64,000 bases of DNA, from NCBI GenBank assembly GCA_946811185.2, contig OX328102.1:49825619-49889618 (forward strand), given 5' to 3'. Position numbers and translations under genes: made by a program. Each line of letters opens with the position of its first letter. Positions within the stretch are counted from its first letter, which is position 1. The notes under the pieces are model-generated. The model saw only the letters and a list, made by a program, of their open reading frames with translations. It did no database searches and had not been told where the DNA came from. The DNA is from Hippopus hippopus (lineage: Eukaryota > Mollusca > Bivalvia > Cardiida > Cardiidae). Of the stretch, positions 1-7,605 are shown one piece after another.

Positions 1-42
1 AGTGAGTCAGACAGCGAATCGACTGATGCTGATACTGAATAA
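1..42 (+). CDS. 3' end of an unrecognised small gene with an acidic, serine-rich tail (partial)
   Basis: Reading from base 1, 13 codons give SESDSESTDADTE and then TAA at 40-42. The gene starts outside the window. It is proposed as coding because of its acidic/serine-rich composition and because a perfect histone-type stem-loop lies 31 nt after the stop, as after the two following small genes. AATAAA at 38-43 overlaps the stop, so conventional polyadenylation is an alternative. A second frame is also open here for longer, so the assignment is tentative. Confidence 0.35.
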   Translation, partial: SESDSESTDADTE

Positions 43-73
43 ACATTTTCATAAAATCAGCTCTTCTCAAAAC

Positions 74-89
74 AGCCCTTTTCAGGGCT
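74..89 (+). promoter_or_regulatory. Histone-type 3'-end stem-loop
   Basis: AGCCCT-TTTC-AGGGCT is a perfect 6-bp stem with a TTTC loop, followed by AACCATC. Six base pairs with a four-base UUUC loop and an ACC(A) flank is the metazoan histone mRNA 3' stem-loop bound by SLBP. A pyrimidine/purine stretch (tatctttctt, then tttagaagag) follows 20-60 nt later, where a U7 histone downstream element would lie. The structure is read from the sequence; the function is inferred. Confidence 0.65.
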
Positions 90-160
90 AACCATCTACC
101 ACGAAAGTTCTATCTTTCTTCAAATTGTCATTTCTTCAAATTGTCAAACTTCTTTCTTTT

Positions 161-640
161 AGAAGAGTTACACTCCAAAGACTCACACTCCAGAGAGTTA
201 CACTCCAAAGAGTAAAAAAAATCATTCATAGATGCAGAAAAAAGACTAAGTCCAACTCAATGTTCAGACATTTTAGAAAAAATCATTCATAGAATAAAAA
301 AAGCTAAGTCCAACTCAGTGATATAAGATAAATTTCCTTTTAGAAAAGAGAAATCATTCATAGAGATGCAGAAAAAAGTCTAAGTCCAACTCAATGGTCA
401 GACATTTAGAAAGAGAAAATCATAATAGGGTAAAAAAAGTCTAAGTTCAACTCAGTGCTCAGACATTTAGAAAGAAAAAATCATACATAGGGTAAAAAAA
501 GTCTAAGTTCAACTCAGTGCTCAGACATTTAGAAATCATTTATAGTGCAAAAAAAATCTAAGTTCAATTCAGCGATATAGGGACAAATTCCATTTAGAGA
601 GAAAAAAAATCATTCATAGGATGAAAAAACTAAAAAGTGA
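161..640 (+). repeat. Degenerate purine-rich repeats, about 65-75 bp each
   Basis: Several imperfect copies contain AAATCATTCATAG, AAGTCTAAGTCCAACTCA and GTCAGACATTTAGAAA. The same repeats recur at 2528-2780 after the second stem-loop region, so they appear to be the shared 3' flank of the small genes in this cluster. No coding potential is seen. Confidence 0.7.
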
Positions 641-651
641 TCCATTACACA

Positions 652-690
652 TATAAAACACTAAACTCTTGATTATTTTTTCTCATTCAC
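652..690 (+). promoter_or_regulatory. TATA box and TCATTC cap site of the 46-codon gene
   Basis: TATAAAA lies at 652-658 and CTCATTCAC at about 682-690, a spacing of 30 nt. PyCATTCPu is the classical cap-site consensus of replication-dependent histone genes. The predicted leader to the ATG at 728 is about 44 nt. The spacing matches that of the next gene. Confidence 0.55.
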
Positions 691-727
691 CATTAACTTT
701 TTGTAAAACCTGAGCCAGTATCGTACA

Positions 728-868
728 ATGTTTGGATTAACATTTTTTCTCTTATTGCTCTTCTGGTTAGAAGAAAGAGAACGTTTCAGATATATCAGAC
801 ATGAAATTGAACATCTGATGCAAATGCTAGATAAAATGGAATCAATCAAAAGAAAGAGAGGGCTATAA
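728..868 (+). CDS. 46-aa microprotein with an N-terminal hydrophobic segment and charged helix (unrecognised)
   Basis: An ATG at 728 opens 46 codons ending at TAA 866-868. Residues 2-14 are hydrophobic (FGLTFFLLLLFWL), short for a membrane span or possibly a signal anchor. Residues 15-46 form a highly charged, probably helical segment (EERERFRYIRHE...) ending in basic KRKRG. It has its own TATA box and histone-like cap site upstream and a histone-type stem-loop 19 nt after the stop, giving a predicted transcript of only about 220 nt. The family is not recognised. Length alone would not support it; the flanking signals do. Spurious ORF remains possible. Confidence 0.5.
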   Translation: MFGLTFFLLLLFWLEERERFRYIRHEIEHLMQMLDKMESIKRKRGL

Positions 869-887
869 AAAAGTGCATTCTGTACAA

Positions 888-903
888 AACTCTTTTCAGG
901 GGT
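888..903 (+). promoter_or_regulatory. Imperfect histone-type 3' stem-loop
   Basis: AACTCT-TTTC-AGGGGT pairs at five of six positions counting one G-T pair, with the same TTTC loop, and is followed by AGCTATC. It lies 19 nt after the stop of the 46-codon ORF. CATCTTTCTTTTC follows at 921-933, matching the tract after the other stem-loops. Confidence 0.45.
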
Positions 904-1024
904 AGCTATCTTAAATAATCATCTTTCTTTTCATTTTGTCAGAAGACTCATAATCAAAAAAAGTCATAGGTTAGTTAAACTCTAGTTTTTCTAACCCGAA
1001 CAAGAAAATGTAACAAACCCACGG

Positions 1025-1187
1025 ATTGGTCAACAATAAAACATTTAGTAATAGAAAAAACAACGGTAAATCTGATTGGATAACATTAATTTGGAGCCAA
1101 AACAGCATGAAACGCCGACGCGGGAAAAACATAGGAGAAAATGACGTCATGGGTCAACTAGTTCAATCCGTCTGAAAAGCTATAAAA
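1025..1187 (+). promoter_or_regulatory. Promoter of the 119-codon gene: two ATTGG, TGACGTCA, TATAAAA
   Basis: Reverse CCAAT boxes (ATTGG) are at 1025-1029 and 1075-1079, a palindromic CRE/ATF site TGACGTCA at 1142-1149, and TATAAAA at 1181-1187. A histone-like cap sequence GTTCATTTTC follows at 1211-1220, 30 nt after the TATA box, leaving a leader of about 18 nt. CCAAT plus TATA plus a very short leader is typical of S-phase histone promoters. The elements are read directly; regulation by them is inferred. Confidence 0.6.
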
Positions 1188-1229
1188 CCCAGCGACATTT
1201 CCCGCACATTGTTCATTTTCATTTTCACG

Positions 1230-1589
1230 ATGGAAGAGCTAAGAAAGACGGTGGAAGAGCTAAGAAAGACGGTGGAAGAGCTAAGAAAGACGGTGGGAGA
1301 GGCAGATCGTCAGCTAGAAAAGTTTGAAGCTGAGGCAGCGAGGAGACAGAGATATGGCTTCGAAGAGAAACTGCTATTTACCGGGTGGGACTTTTGGGAC
1401 TTTGCCCAATTACCACAAAGCAAGAAGGAGAAAAAGGAGTTCGTAGTGCCTTCTACCGAAGATTGGAACAGCGATAACGAACCACCATTTTCGCTGAAGT
1501 ACAACCTGAGTGCACAGCAGTTAAAAAGGCTAAAGAGACGGATGGATAGTAGCTGCCCAGCCTGCAGGAAGGTTGGAGGTTGTGCTTAA
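1230..1589 (+). CDS. 119-aa coiled-coil/basic protein with histone-gene architecture (unrecognised family)
   Basis: The start is the ATG at 1230, the first downstream of the predicted cap site; the stop is TAA at 1587-1589. Residues 2-22 are three copies of the heptad EELRKTV, encoded by a 21-nt tandem repeat, beginning a coiled coil that runs to about residue 42. A WDFWDFAQLP patch (53-62), a lysine-rich linker (64-70), and a basic C-terminal helix (about 96-105, QQLKRLKRRM) follow, then CPAC and a final Cys. It is intronless, with a TATA/cap promoter before it and stem-loops after it. I do not recognise a family; it is not a core or linker histone. The stop codon sits in the loop of a 12-bp hairpin (1573-1604). 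Confidence 0.65.
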   Translation: MEELRKTVEELRKTVEELRKTVGEADRQLEKFEAEAARRQRYGFEEKLLFTGWDFWDFAQLPQSKKEKKEFVVPSTEDWNSDNEPPFSLKYNLSAQQLKRLKRRMDSSCPACRKVGGCA

Positions 1590-1604
1590 AAACACAACCT
1601 CCAA
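1573..1604 (+). repeat. 12-bp hairpin with the stop codon in its loop
   Basis: TTGGAGGTTGTG (1573-1584) and CACAACCTCCAA (1593-1604) are perfect reverse complements around an 8-nt loop CTTAAAAA that holds the TAA stop (1587-1589). It lies just before the first stem-loop-like element. Confidence 0.7.
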
Positions 1605-1610
1605 AACCAG

Positions 1611-1649
1611 GTCCCTTTTAGGGACACCCCAACAGCCCTTTTCAGGGCT
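1611..1649 (+). promoter_or_regulatory. Two tandem histone-type 3' stem-loops
   Basis: GTCCC-TTTTA-GGGAC (1611-1625) is a five-base-loop variant 21 nt after the stop. AGCCCT-TTTC-AGGGCT (1634-1649) is a perfect canonical-form copy identical to that at 74-89, with the same AACCATCTACCACG downstream flank. Confidence 0.65.
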
Positions 1650-1802
1650 AACCATCTACCACGGAAGATCTACCTTTCTTCAAATTGTCAGACGTAAGTT
1701 CTATCTTTTCTTCAAATTGTCATTTCTTCAAATTGTCAGACGAAAGTTCTACCTTCAAGCTGTTAGACGAAAGTTCTATCTTCAAGTTGTCATTTCTTCA
1801 AA

Positions 1803-2460
1803 TTGTCACAGCTCTTTTCAGAGCTAACCCAACAGTCCTTTTCAGGACTAACCATCTACCACGAAAGTTCTATCTTCAAGATGTCAGACGAAAGTTCTAC
1901 CTTCAAGCTGACAGACGAAAGTTCTATCTTCAAGTTGTCATTTCTTCAAATTGTCACAGCTCTTTTCAGAGCTAACCCAACAGTCCTTTTCAGGACTAAC
2001 CATCTACCACGAAAGTTCTATCTTCAAGATGTCAGACGAAAGTTCTACCTTCAAGCTGACAGACGAAAGTTCTATCTTCAAGTTGTCATTTCTTCAAATT
2101 GTCACAGCTCTTTTCAGAGCTAACCCAACAGTCCTTTTCAGGACTAACCATCTACCACGAAAGTTCTATCTTCAAGATGTCAGACGAAAGTTCTACCCTC
2201 AAGCTGTCAGACGAAAGTTCTATCTTCAAGTTGTCATTTCTTCAAATTGTCACAGCTCTTTTCAGAGCTAACCCAACAGTCCTTTTCAGGACTAACCATC
2301 TACCACGAAAGTTCTATCTTCAAGATGTCAGACGAAAGTTCTACCCTCAAGCTGTCAGACGAAAGTTCTATCTTCAAGTTGTCATTTCTTCAAATTGTCA
2401 CAGCTCTTTTCAGAGCTAACCCAACAGTCCTTTTCAGGACTAACCATCTACCACGAAAGT
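1803..2460 (+). repeat. 148-bp tandem array carrying ten histone-type stem-loops
   Basis: Exact 148-bp periodicity. Each unit has AGCTCT-TTTC-AGAGCT (1810, 1958, 2106, 2254, 2402) and AGTCCT-TTTC-AGGACT (1834, 1982, 2130, 2278, 2426), both perfect 6-bp stems with TTTC loops. These are followed by three 27-bp subrepeats of the type GACGAAAGTTCTATCTTCAA. Different stems with the same loop indicate compensatory change, as expected if pairing matters. A less regular lead-in of the 27-bp subrepeats occupies 1650-1802. Confidence 0.85.
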
Positions 2461-2780
2461 TCTATCTTTCTTTTAGAAGAGACGCGTTCCAAAAGAGTTA
2501 TACTCCAAAGAGTTATACTGCAAAGAGTAAGAATCATACATAGATGCAGAAAAAAGACTAAGTCCAACTCAATGGTCAGGCAATTAGAAAGAGAGAAAAT
2601 CATTCATAGGGGAAAAAAGCTAAGACCAACTCAGTGATATAAGATAAATTTCCTTTTAGAAAAGAGAAATCATTCATAGAGATGCAGAAAAAAGTCTAAG
2701 TCCAACTCAATGGTCAGGCAATTAGAAAGAGAAAAAATCATCCATAGGGTGAAAAAAACTAAGTCCAACTCAGTGATCTG
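2461..2780 (+). repeat. Downstream pyrimidine/purine tract and 65-75-bp repeats
   Basis: TCTATCTTTCTTTTAGAAGAG (2460-2480) opens the tract, followed by CAAAGAGTTATACT-like repeats and then copies of the AAATCATTCATAG / AAGTCCAACTCA repeat seen at 161-640. This parallels the 3' flank of the gene ending at base 42. Confidence 0.65.
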
Positions 2781-2814
2781 GCCATTTTTTACCCACCCTG
2801 TCAGTCATAAGGCC

Positions 2815-2995
2815 TGCACTTTGAATGCTAAATCCCTCTCAGGGTAGAGAGCCTAGGAAAAACTCCCCCCCTTTTCCCTTTTTTGCAAAAAATTCCGCTC
2901 AGGGACGGGAGCCTGGGGCATTTTTGTCCGCGGTTGCTGTCCAAACGGCCGCCATTTTGAATGCTAAATCCCTCTCAGGGAAGGGAGCCTAGGGA
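2815..2995 (+). repeat. Two copies of a 35-bp CCCTCTCAGGG repeat
   Basis: TTTGAATGCTAAATCCCTCT begins near-identical 35-bp segments at about 2819-2853 and 2957-2991. A third shorter related piece is at 2893-2912. Each has a small TCCCT-CTC-AGGGA hairpin. Confidence 0.6.
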
Positions 2996-3072
2996 CAAAA
3001 TAAAAAAAAAATCTTTCGGGGACAGCAACTAGGGACACATTTTTGTCAGGGACGGTGATGTAGGGCACTCAG

Positions 3073-3127
3073 GGAAGGGAGACTAGGGACACACCCAAGC
3101 CCTAGGTGTGTCCCTAGTCTCCCTTCC
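3073..3127. repeat. Perfect 23-bp inverted repeat with 9-nt loop
   Basis: The left arm 3073-3095 starts GGAAGGGAGACTAGGG; the right arm 3105-3127 is its exact reverse complement. The loop is CAAGCCCTA. This closes the small-gene cluster and could form a stable RNA hairpin or cruciform. Confidence 0.85.
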
Positions 3128-3575
3128 TTTACTACTAACGGATGGTAAACAGCACCATCGATAATTCGATTTTTAAACTCATCACCTCATTGATTGACTT
3201 ATTCATTCTTTTATTCAGAAGATAATTCGCATATATATCTTGCCATTTGTAAACTATTCCATTATAATGTTGGTCACCTGACTACTTGGTTACTTAATCA
3301 GACTGGTTGAGCGAATGATTAGTCGAGTGATTGAGGTAAAAGTTCCTTTGATCGTTCAATGATGACAATTAAGTTTTCCCTCCATATATCTATATATCTA
3401 TAATTTCACAACTGAAAATAGCCATTTCACTTATTTACTTACTTAATATATGACTGTATATACAGACCTTTTGAAATTGTAAATAGAGTATTGAAAGAAA
3501 CCGCGTGACGTGCGCATATAAACTTTGTAACGTTTTTGTCAAATAAACGATGTTCTGGTCTGTTCTTTTCTGTGA
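3128..3575. other. AT-rich intergenic DNA, nothing identified
   Basis: No reading frame, repeat family or signal that I can support is visible here. Confidence 0.5.
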
Positions 3576-3576
3576 A

Positions 3577-3760
3577 CAGGAGGTTTAATGCATCTGAGAA
3601 AAGTATCGACCAAGGTCAGCCTGCGCTGTCCGCACATCTCAAAGGGCCATTCTGCCTCCTGGTTCAGTCAGTTATTAGACAAAATGAATTTCATGGATCC
3701 ACAATCATGTAATGACTTGATTGTTATAGTGCATCATGGAAATGCATTAATCCCCGCGGC
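3577..3760 (+). mobile_element. MITE-2 copy (GGTTTAATGCATC ends)
   Basis: GGTTTAATGCATCTG at the left and GAAATGCATTAATCC at the right are imperfect inverted ends. Between them are AAGGTCAGCCTGCGC, TTAGACAAAATG and TGGATCCACAAT, which recur in the other copies of this family in the window. Confidence 0.65.
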
Positions 3761-4027
3761 TCATTTATTTTATTTTATTTTTATTTATTTTTTTTTTTTT
3801 TGACAAATACTCTTAGCATAATTAAAGCTATTTTTCCGTTTTGTAAAGAGGTAAAAGATACATGCCAGCAAAGCATCTTGTAAAGAGTAACACGGAACAC
3901 ATGATGCAAGTAATAAAAAACGATCATTTACCAAGAAAGCGACATTTTTTTTCAGGAATAGTTCTATATCGTCGTCATTTTCTAGACATAAATCCCTTTA
4001 TCTGAAAAAGCGGAAGCATGAGTTTTT

Positions 4028-4095
4028 GCGGACAGCATAGATCAAGATTAGACTGCAAAGAACGTGCAGTCTGATCTTAGATCTATACTGTCCGC
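4028..4095. repeat. Palindromic MITE-3 core (CAGTCTGATCTTGATC)
   Basis: GCGGACAG...CTGTCCGC encloses AGATCAAGATTAGACTGCA and its inverse TGCAGTCTGATCTTAGATCT. Related copies are at 12017-12090 and 39815-39885. Confidence 0.6.
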
Positions 4096-4205
4096 TCTCT
4101 CTTTTTTTTTTTTTTACAAGCCTTTTAGATAAAACATCTTTCTGGGTCTCCGTGGATTGTATTTTCAGCCATCGAGAGAGATCGAGAGTATATGTTTGGG
4201 GCGGA

Positions 4206-4405
4206 CTTTTGACGACACTGAGGAAGAAGCCTTTTGAAAACATTGTTGGAAAAGGACAAAATGCTGGTTACCAGTATTTTCTCTTTTTCACACAATGTTT
4301 CCTATCTAATCAAAGACAGAAATCATTATTTGAGCTAATTTTTTGTCGTCTGCAAATGCATTCAATTTGGTGGCGTCCAAAATTTTTTTGTTTGATAAAG
4401 ATTCA
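4206..4405 (+). mobile_element. MITE-1 copy, left end missing
   Basis: The central palindrome GAAAACATTGTTGGAAAAGG...CACACAATGTTTCC and the right tail (TCTGCAAATGC, TTTGATAAAG) match the MITE-1 family described at 7390-7605. Confidence 0.6.
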
Positions 4406-4471
4406 AATAGACCAAAGGCATAAAGACTATATAAATAACCTTTGTTTAGTTATCGCTCAGCCTCAGCTTTA

Positions 4472-4775
4472 TCGACTGTATGGTGTTTAACGCCCTTTTA
4501 AACATTATTTCAGTTATATCGTGGCGGCAAGTGCACCTATCCATGCTTTCCTGGAGTTTCTTTACCATTACTTAGCATAATATTCTTCCCAAGCCACTTG
4601 CTGTTTTCCCACATCGATCGCCAAAACAATGATCAGTGTTGAGAGAGGGATGAATCCTGTCGCAATGACTATCATCAATCCTCGGAAAGAAATTGGCCAA
4701 GCTCAGGATTCGAACCAGCGACGTCCTGGTTTCAAGTCCTGTATGCCCACCACTCGCACTGCCTCAGGGTTCATC
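4472..4775 (-). mobile_element. tRNA-derived SINE-A copy
   Basis: On the + strand it starts TATGGTGTTTAACGCC and ends in a degenerate tRNA-like head, so the SINE is on the - strand. The body includes CAGTGCACCTA and TTGAGAGAGGGATGAATCCTG. It shares its full layout with 6888-7196 and 9780-10100. Confidence 0.7.
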
Positions 4776-4789
4776 GCTTACTCTGTATC

Positions 4790-5620
4790 TTTTCCAGAAA
4801 AATAATTTCCGTTTGTATCAAAATTCGTCTAGATGAGGGAAAGAGAGATAAAACAAGCAAGCATGTAATTTTGTTCTACCGATTTTCTTTTGTAGATACA
4901 GAGCGGAAAATTTCATGGGCCGAACTCACGAACTGTTGAAGGGAGGCCTATCGATCTTCGCAATAAAAGGAGGAGTGTTCATAACCTGCCATACGTTAAC
5001 AGTTCGAACAATGTATCGTCTGCCTCTGGGAACTCTAATAGACGGTGAAGATGTATTCGTCTGCCAAATTGTCGTCTGCGGATGTCTTCGATTGTCAAAA
5101 TAAATATCAATTTTTTACATAAATAGAGCTTCGGGCCGAATATCGAATTGTCCTATATCGTATTCCAGACCGTCTTTGCAGATTCTTAGAACGTCGAAAT
5201 TGTATGGAGATTATTATATATTTACGGTGATGATCGTAAAATAGGCAAGAGTGTCATGGCAACAGAACTTATGTGAAATGACTGTGTCGGAATTGTCATA
5301 AAATGTGAACTTGGTATTAAATACGAAATGTTGTTTCATAGCGCATGATAAAAGAAAATCTTAAGCGATTAATCAAATAAATTGACAGCGTGGCTTTTAC
5401 TGGATCACTTTGGGAATAACACGGTTTGAGGACGACGCCTGATGTTCTTGTATCAAACATCGTTGTGGACATTTCTAGCACGTTATTCTATTTTTTTTAT
5501 CTTTGTTGAAATGTGTTCAATGCTGTAACCAATACTTGGGGTATGACAATATGGGAAACAAGTATTTTTTGGGGGGCTTTATTTGCTCCTTATTTGGCGC
5601 AGAGAGCTTGCTTTGAACAG
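4790..5620. other. Region upstream of the receptor gene, nothing identified
   Basis: AT-rich DNA with no recognised repeat. It may hold the promoter and any 5' exon of the receptor; no convincing TATA box or splice pair was found. Confidence 0.4.
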
Positions 5621-5675
5621 TTGAGTGTGTTTGAGTGGTATATACAGTGGTATTTTAGCTAGGATAAAAAGAAAA

Positions 5676-6857
5676 ATGTCTGTGAATGCATCAAGCGCTC
5701 TGACAAAAGACTACTTGAAGGGATTTGGTACTGCCGGAGAACAGCCAGGTAACCCAACGTCTTTGGACCATTCTGTGCTGCTCGGGTTCCTGATAGCTAT
5801 TGTGGCCATGGGTCTGCTTGGTAACGGGATCGTTATCTATGTCATCGCCTGTGAAAGAAGATTACATAAGGCACCGTTCTATTTTCTCGTGTGTATTTCT
5901 GTGACAGATCTATCCAAGACCGTATTTTGCCTTCCATTTGTTGTAGCTACGGTATACAACAATTTCACGTGGAAATATGGAGAACAGACATGTACGGTTA
6001 TGGCATTTTCTAATTCATTTTTAGGTGTAGCAACAGCCATTGGTTTATTGGCAGTAGCTATTGACAGATATATGTCTGCGTCGGCTCCTAGATTCTACAG
6101 CAAATGCTCTCACGGACTGGTCAACTTGGCTGTTATATTAGTTGGATGGGGAGTGGCCTTTTGTCTATCGTTCCCACCTATCTTCGAACATGGAGCTTAC
6201 AAATATATAGCAGAAGAACTGCAGTGTACTTTCAATCAACAACCATACCGAAATAATGATACACTAGGCTATACAATATCGTTTTTATGCGTGATGTTTG
6301 TTACTGTATTTCTGTACGTGAGAATATTCTTGTTTTTCAGATCTCGTCGTCGTATGGCGCCACTGTTTCATGAGCCTGCGCAAAGCAACAACTGGGCATT
6401 CTTTGGTCCCGGTGCCAATGGCCAAGCGTTGATAAATTTGTTGAATGGTTTCACTGGCCCGCCAACAGCGTTCACGACAGCTGTTCGAAATATGCATCAA
6501 AATTTTGGTCGCGTGGTGAATCTCAGAGTTCTCAAAAATGAGCACCTTACAAGGCTGTTTTTTGTATCGAGTGTTGTTTACATACTATTATGGTCGCCGT
6601 ATTTATTTCACGTTTTTGTAAAAGTATTTTGGGAGGGTTTGAATTTATCCCAAGAATATATCGTGGTTGCCATGGTTTTAAGTCATGGTCATGTTGCCGT
6701 TTGTCCTTGTGTCTATCTGTTTCTTGGGAGTCCAATACGAGACTGCATATTCAAACGATTTAAAGAACTTCGACTTGATCATCCATATATGGGCGTGTCT
6801 CAGAACGAGACTGAAATGTCAGAATCAAACGTAAGATGTGTTGAACTTGAAGTGTGA
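5676..6857 (+). CDS. SREB-family G-protein-coupled receptor (GPR27/GPR85/GPR173-like)
   Basis: A 393-aa single-exon rhodopsin-class receptor of the conserved orphan SREB group, mostly neural in vertebrates. TM1 is about 34-58 (LLGNGIV), TM2 67-90, TM3 with IDRYMSA (130-132 is the DRY motif), TM4 148-169, TM5 198-221, TM6 292-315 and TM7 328-350; Cys106 and Cys184 are the expected disulfide. The long third loop contains NNWAFFGPGANGQ, matching the SREB hallmark QNW-F-GPGA-GQ, and LHKAPFYFL, CTFNQQPYRNNDTLG and RRRMAP also match. ATG 5676 is chosen because the frame upstream has no earlier ATG. The TM7 NPxxY motif is replaced by CPCVY and the TM6 CWxP by LWSP. No neighbour suggests a pathway. 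Confidence 0.92.
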   Translation: MSVNASSALTKDYLKGFGTAGEQPGNPTSLDHSVLLGFLIAIVAMGLLGNGIVIYVIACERRLHKAPFYFLVCISVTDLSKTVFCLPFVVATVYNNFTWKYGEQTCTVMAFSNSFLGVATAIGLLAVAIDRYMSASAPRFYSKCSHGLVNLAVILVGWGVAFCLSFPPIFEHGAYKYIAEELQCTFNQQPYRNNDTLGYTISFLCVMFVTVFLYVRIFLFFRSRRRMAPLFHEPAQSNNWAFFGPGANGQALINLLNGFTGPPTAFTTAVRNMHQNFGRVVNLRVLKNEHLTRLFFVSSVVYILLWSPYLFHVFVKVFWEGLNLSQEYIVVAMVLSHGHVAVCPCVYLFLGSPIRDCIFKRFKELRLDHPYMGVSQNETEMSESNVRCVELEV

Positions 6858-6887
6858 TACAATATTGTGTTCCATTAGCAAACAGTT

Positions 6888-7196
6888 ATTGATTGATTGT
6901 GTGGTGTTTAACGCCGTTTTCAACATTATTTCACTTAAATCGCGGCGGCCAGTGCACCTAGCCATGCTTTCCTGGAGATTCTTTTACCAGTATTCCGAAC
7001 AGTATTCTTTCCAAGCTACTGGCTGCTTTCCTACATAACCATCGTCGAAGCAGTGGTCAGTGGTGAGAGAGGAATGAATCCTGTCACAATGACTATCATC
7101 AATCATCGGAAAGAATTTGGCCGAGCCGGAGATCAAACCAGCGACCCCCTATTCTCAAGTCCTGTCCGCTACCGACTAAGGAACCTGGCTCTGTCC
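6888..7196 (-). mobile_element. tRNA-derived SINE-A copy just 3' of the receptor
   Basis: Well-preserved copy from TTGATTGTGTGGTGTTTAAC to GGAACCTGGCTCTG. The - strand head reads like a tRNA with an A box and a GGTTTGATCTCC-type B box. It lies about 30 bp after the receptor stop. Confidence 0.75.
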
Positions 7197-7389
7197 CATT
7201 AGCAAACAATGATTTGAAATTATAGACACTCGTACAACCCTAACACGGGTTATTTGATCTTGGTCAGTTTTTTTATCGGGAAAAAAATGGTTTTAAAAAA
7301 AATGAAATTAAGTTGTAATATGTAGATATTCGATTCTCATTAAATGACGTGTTTTCTTTAAGATACGAATCTGGACATCGATTATCATT

Positions 7390-7605
7390 CAAACCCGTTC
7401 TCCAACAACACATTTTAAACTCTGCGAAATTGAGAGCATCTGCAGGCAACAAATCTGAAAGTGATACAGATGAACTGAAGTTCTTTAACAGGGCAGAAAA
7501 CATTGTGGGAAAAGGAGAAAATGCTGGTTACCAGCATTTTCTCCTTTTCCCACAATGTTTTCAAAAGGCCTCCTCATCAAGCTTGTGAAAACAAGGGATT
7601 GTTCA
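7390..7605 (-). mobile_element. MITE-1 copy with a perfect 67-bp palindromic core
   Basis: The core at 7496-7562 has two perfect 33-bp arms (GAAAACATTGTGGGAAAAGG onward) around a single T. The family is usually bounded by TTAA-CCCTTTACCAAACAATC and GATTGTTTGGTAAAGGG-TTAA, suggesting a piggyBac-type TTAA-targeting origin. More than 20 copies lie in this window. Confidence 0.75.

Noticed and set aside
1800..1830. Similarity of ACAGCTCTTTT to the 5' end of U7 snRNA
   Set aside because: Short match explained by the stem-loop; no Sm-binding site or U7 3' hairpin follows.
1573..2637. Series of overlapping 80-106-codon frames (FYLQDVRRKFYLQ type)
   Set aside because: They come from the 148-bp array. 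The period is not a multiple of three, so the same codons rotate through frames; the 27-bp subrepeat is 9 codons, which keeps frames open by chance.
3588..3803. 71-codon frame
   Set aside because: Lies in a MITE-2 copy and ends in a T-run.
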